From contig NZ_BMZE01000002.1 in NCBI RefSeq assembly GCF_014652635.1, positions 229,562 through 293,561 of the forward strand: a stretch of DNA of 64,000 nt, read 5' to 3'. The notes beneath the pieces are model-generated. The model worked only from the letters and a program-made list of their open reading frames with translations, was not told the origin of the DNA and did no database searches. Positions 62,069 to 64,000 of the stretch are shown here, piece after piece (positions within the stretch are counted from its first letter, which is position 1; each line of letters opens with the position of its first letter). This DNA is from Devosia pacifica. Lineage in GTDB: Bacteria > Pseudomonadota > Alphaproteobacteria > Rhizobiales > Devosiaceae. A program made the position numbers and the translations under genes.

Positions 62069-63815
62069 GTGCGGCGTCCTTCAGCTGCCATCCCTGGGCA
62101 AAGTGATTGACGCCGGTCTTCGACCACGCCTCGAAAACCTCGAGATAGGTGCGCACGACACGCGGCGGATCAAGGCTTTCAGGTGTACCCAGAAGCCACG
62201 AGCGCTTCGCCAATGGCGCTGAGCTAAAGGCGATCAGAAAGGGGGCGAGCAGCAGCGGCAGCGCCACCGGCAACACCCACACCAGGCTATCAAACGTTAA
62301 CACCGCGGTAACACCAATGGCGCTGATGCCGAGGGCGACGATCCACCAGCTGGCGGCGAACCCCTCCGACAGAGTTACCCTGCTGCCATCGCGCGCCGTT
62401 GCCGGCCACCCGCCATCCGTTCCGAGAAGGGTCTGGGCGATGGCGCGAGTCTGCAGCACCAGCATGACCGGCGCCATCACGGTAGAGAAGGCGATCTCGA
62501 CCAGCACCGATATCAACACCGCTCCCGTGCCGCCAAAGCGCTTGTTGCGCCCATCGAGCAGGCCCCTGAGGACGATGAGTAGCTTCGGCAGTACGAGGAT
62601 CGAAAACACTGCGATTGCCAGCGCCATCAGCCCGGCCTCGGCTTCGAGCATGACGGAATCGGCGAAGACGCGCTGCGGCATGACGCTGGCCAAGAGGCTA
62701 GTGAGGAGCAGTGCCAGCCATAGGGGCGAGGCGAGATAGGCCATGATGCCCTGCAACAACGTGAACCGGCTCCACCACAGCAGGCGCGGGGCGCCAAGAA
62801 TGCGACGATGCTGGAGATTGCCCTGGCACCAGCGCCTGTCGCGCTTGGCATATTCGATCAGATTGTCCGGGCCTTCCTCGAAAGAGCCGCCAAGGCGGGG
62901 ATCGACGTGTACCTGCCAGCCGCCACGCGCCAGAAGCGCCGCCTCGACATAATCGTGGCTGAGGATATGCCCGCCATGCGGCGCGGGACCCGACAGTTCG
63001 GGCAATCCACAGCAAGCGGCGAAAGCCGACATGCGCACGATCGCGTTGTGTCCCCAATAAGGCCCCTCGTCGCCCTGCAGCAGCGCGGCGCCACGGGCGA
63101 AGTGCGGTGAAAAGCACCCGGCGGAAAACTGCATGCAGCGCCCGAAGAACGAGCGCGCCGCGATGACCCGTGGGACCGTCTGCAAGAGACCAAGCCGAGA
63201 ATTCTCGTCCATGCGCTGAGCCATTTCCACAATGGTCTCACCGGACATCAGGCTATCGGCATCGAGGATCAGAGCGTAATCGTAGGCGGCGCCTGAGCGA
63301 GACACGAAATCTTCGATATTGCCGGCCTTGCGTCCGATATTGCGCTCGCGGCGACGGTAGTACACCCGACCGGCGGCGCCTGGCTCGTCCAACAGCCTTG
63401 CGAACCAATCTGCTTCCTCAGCCGCCACCGCGTCACGCGTCGTGTCCGAGAGGATGATGAAGTCGAACCGGCTCTCAGCCCCCAAACGCACAAGGTCGCG
63501 GTTCATCGCGGCGATGCGCGCAAAGCTTGCCTGGGGATCCTCATTATAGACCGGCATCAATATTGCCGTGCGACCGCGAGGCGATGCTGCCATGGCAGCG
63601 GGTTTCCGGCCTGCGGGCAGAAGAGATCCCACCAGCCCGAAGGACGTTCCGAGCACCAGCCAGAACAAGGTGATGGCCAGCAACGCGGTTCGCGCCCAGT
63701 CTAGCCAACTCGCACCGCCAGCCGTCGCGGAGGCAAAAAACACATAGGCACCGCCGCCGCTTGCACCCAGCGCAAGGGTGACGAGGCAGACACGCGCAAT
63801 GCTGGATGTCTTCAT
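62055..63815 (-). CDS. opgH: Glucan biosynthesis glucosyltransferase H
   Basis: 586 residues. Two N-terminal membrane helices, then the GT2 domain: TAILMPVYNEDPQASFARIAAM, LDADSLMSGETIVEMAQRM (DxD), YWGHNAIVRM, HDYVEAALLARGGW and the QxxRW-type QGNLQHRRIL region. Several C-terminal helices. Shorter than E. coli OpgH (847), lacking its long N-terminal cytoplasmic domain, as is common in alphaproteobacteria. Makes the backbone of periplasmic glucans. Operon with opgC. The partner opgG is not in the window. Confidence 0.93.
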   Translation of the reverse strand: MKTSSIARVCLVTLALGASGGGAYVFFASATAGGASWLDWARTALLAITLFWLVLGTSFGLVGSLLPAGRKPAAMAASPRGRTAILMPVYNEDPQASFARIAAMNRDLVRLGAESRFDFIILSDTTRDAVAAEEADWFARLLDEPGAAGRVYYRRRERNIGRKAGNIEDFVSRSGAAYDYALILDADSLMSGETIVEMAQRMDENSRLGLLQTVPRVIAARSFFGRCMQFSAGCFSPHFARGAALLQGDEGPYWGHNAIVRMSAFAACCGLPELSGPAPHGGHILSHDYVEAALLARGGWQVHVDPRLGGSFEEGPDNLIEYAKRDRRWCQGNLQHRRILGAPRLLWWSRFTLLQGIMAYLASPLWLALLLTSLLASVMPQRVFADSVMLEAEAGLMALAIAVFSILVLPKLLIVLRGLLDGRNKRFGGTGAVLISVLVEIAFSTVMAPVMLVLQTRAIAQTLLGTDGGWPATARDGSRVTLSEGFAASWWIVALGISAIGVTAVLTFDSLVWVLPVALPLLLAPFLIAFSSAPLAKRSWLLGTPESLDPPRVVRTYLEVFEAWSKTGVNHFAQGWQLKDAARVSA

Positions 63816-63832
63816 GACACAGCCATTGCGGC

Positions 63833-63973
63833 TTAACGCCAGCTGAGCGCGAACAGCGCTCGCTGCAACAGACCGATGCGCGGCTGCTGAGGGCGCTCTA
63901 GAACCTGCTTGGGCATAGCGAGCGGGGCATCAGGCAGTTCGCCATAAGCGGGGTAGAGCGGCTGATACTTCAT
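63833..63973 (-). CDS. Small 46-residue protein upstream of opgH
   Basis: ATG 63973 with GGAGAG 7 nt upstream and an in-frame stop (TGA) just before it, so it is a complete small gene, not the tail of another. The sequence starts MKYQPLYPAYGELPDAPLA, continues with Pro/Gln/Arg-rich residues and ends in a short amphipathic/hydrophobic tail (IGLLQRALFALSWR). Stop 17 bp before the opgH start, so translation coupling is plausible. No family recognised. Confidence 0.55.
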   Translation of the reverse strand: MKYQPLYPAYGELPDAPLAMPKQVLERPQQPRIGLLQRALFALSWR

Positions 63974-64000
63974 TGATCATCTCTCCACTGATACAGCCAG

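Noticed and set aside
1-64000. CRISPR array, riboswitch or rRNA
   Set aside because: No regularly spaced direct repeats, no conserved riboswitch core and no rRNA sequence were noticed on reading both strands.

Overview
The window reads as chromosomal DNA of a GC-rich alphaproteobacterium, most likely Hyphomicrobiales. The evidence is gene content and style: rhizobial-type sugar ABC importers with UgpC-like ATPases, CreA, a Prx6-type peroxiredoxin, OpgC/OpgH osmoregulated-glucan genes, FadR-type and LacI regulators, and frequent GTG/TTG starts and ATGA overlaps. The genus cannot be fixed from the sequence alone; Devosiaceae-like organisms are a guess.

A tRNA-Ser(GGA) gene at 48853-48942 divides the window. 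To its left, a truncated tyrosine-integrase gene (48393-48767) touches the tRNA 3' end. Everything further left is accessory: sugar catabolism, regulators and several gene remnants. To its right lie mostly housekeeping and cell-envelope genes. I read the left side as a catabolic genomic island, or successive insertions, next to tRNA-Ser.

Layout, left part: (1) 1-6.7 kb: DUF4386 membrane protein, a VOC/HxlR gene remnant, an HlyD + DUF2955 efflux pair with a divergent MarR regulator, and a two-component system with a small PepSY-like secreted protein. A shared 12-bp motif links the last two. (2) 7-16.8 kb: a galactoside module. An ABC importer and a GH2 glycosidase are transcribed leftwards; a DgoD-like galactonate dehydratase, a sugar dehydrogenase and a FadR-family regulator are transcribed rightwards. 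Paired operators sit in the divergent promoter. (3) 17-19.9 kb: LysR, SDR and cupin genes, then a hydrolase remnant. (4) 20-33 kb: a probable sulfated-sugar module with formylglycine-generating enzyme, Cys-type sulfatase, a solute-binding protein without its own permeases, LysR, PhyH-type dioxygenase, a complete importer with a related binding protein, and an (alpha/alpha)6 glycosidase. Remnants of a LacI and a GntR regulator lie in it. (5) 33.7-41.5 kb: GH78 alpha-L-rhamnosidase plus a complete importer under a divergent LacI regulator. (6) 41.7-48 kb: a DeoR regulator divergent from a split transketolase, FGGY kinase, TIM-barrel isomerase and non-canonical nucleoside-hydrolase-like protein. 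This gene set matches the non-oxidative D-apiose pathway, with the hydrolase as an unexplained addition.

Right part: small membrane protein, MsrA, GT-C membrane protein, peroxiredoxin, CreA, amino-acid ABC genes without an ATPase, SelW-like protein, two glycosyltransferases with an O-antigen-ligase-like protein, aldo/keto reductase, TrhO, OpgC, OpgH, and a 46-codon gene upstream of opgH.

Read together, the left part looks like a toolkit for plant or algal heteroglycans (galactosides, sulfated sugars, rhamnosides, apiosides). The most interesting candidate is the apiose-type operon with a nucleoside-hydrolase fold protein that could act on apiofuranosides. That function is inferred, not shown.
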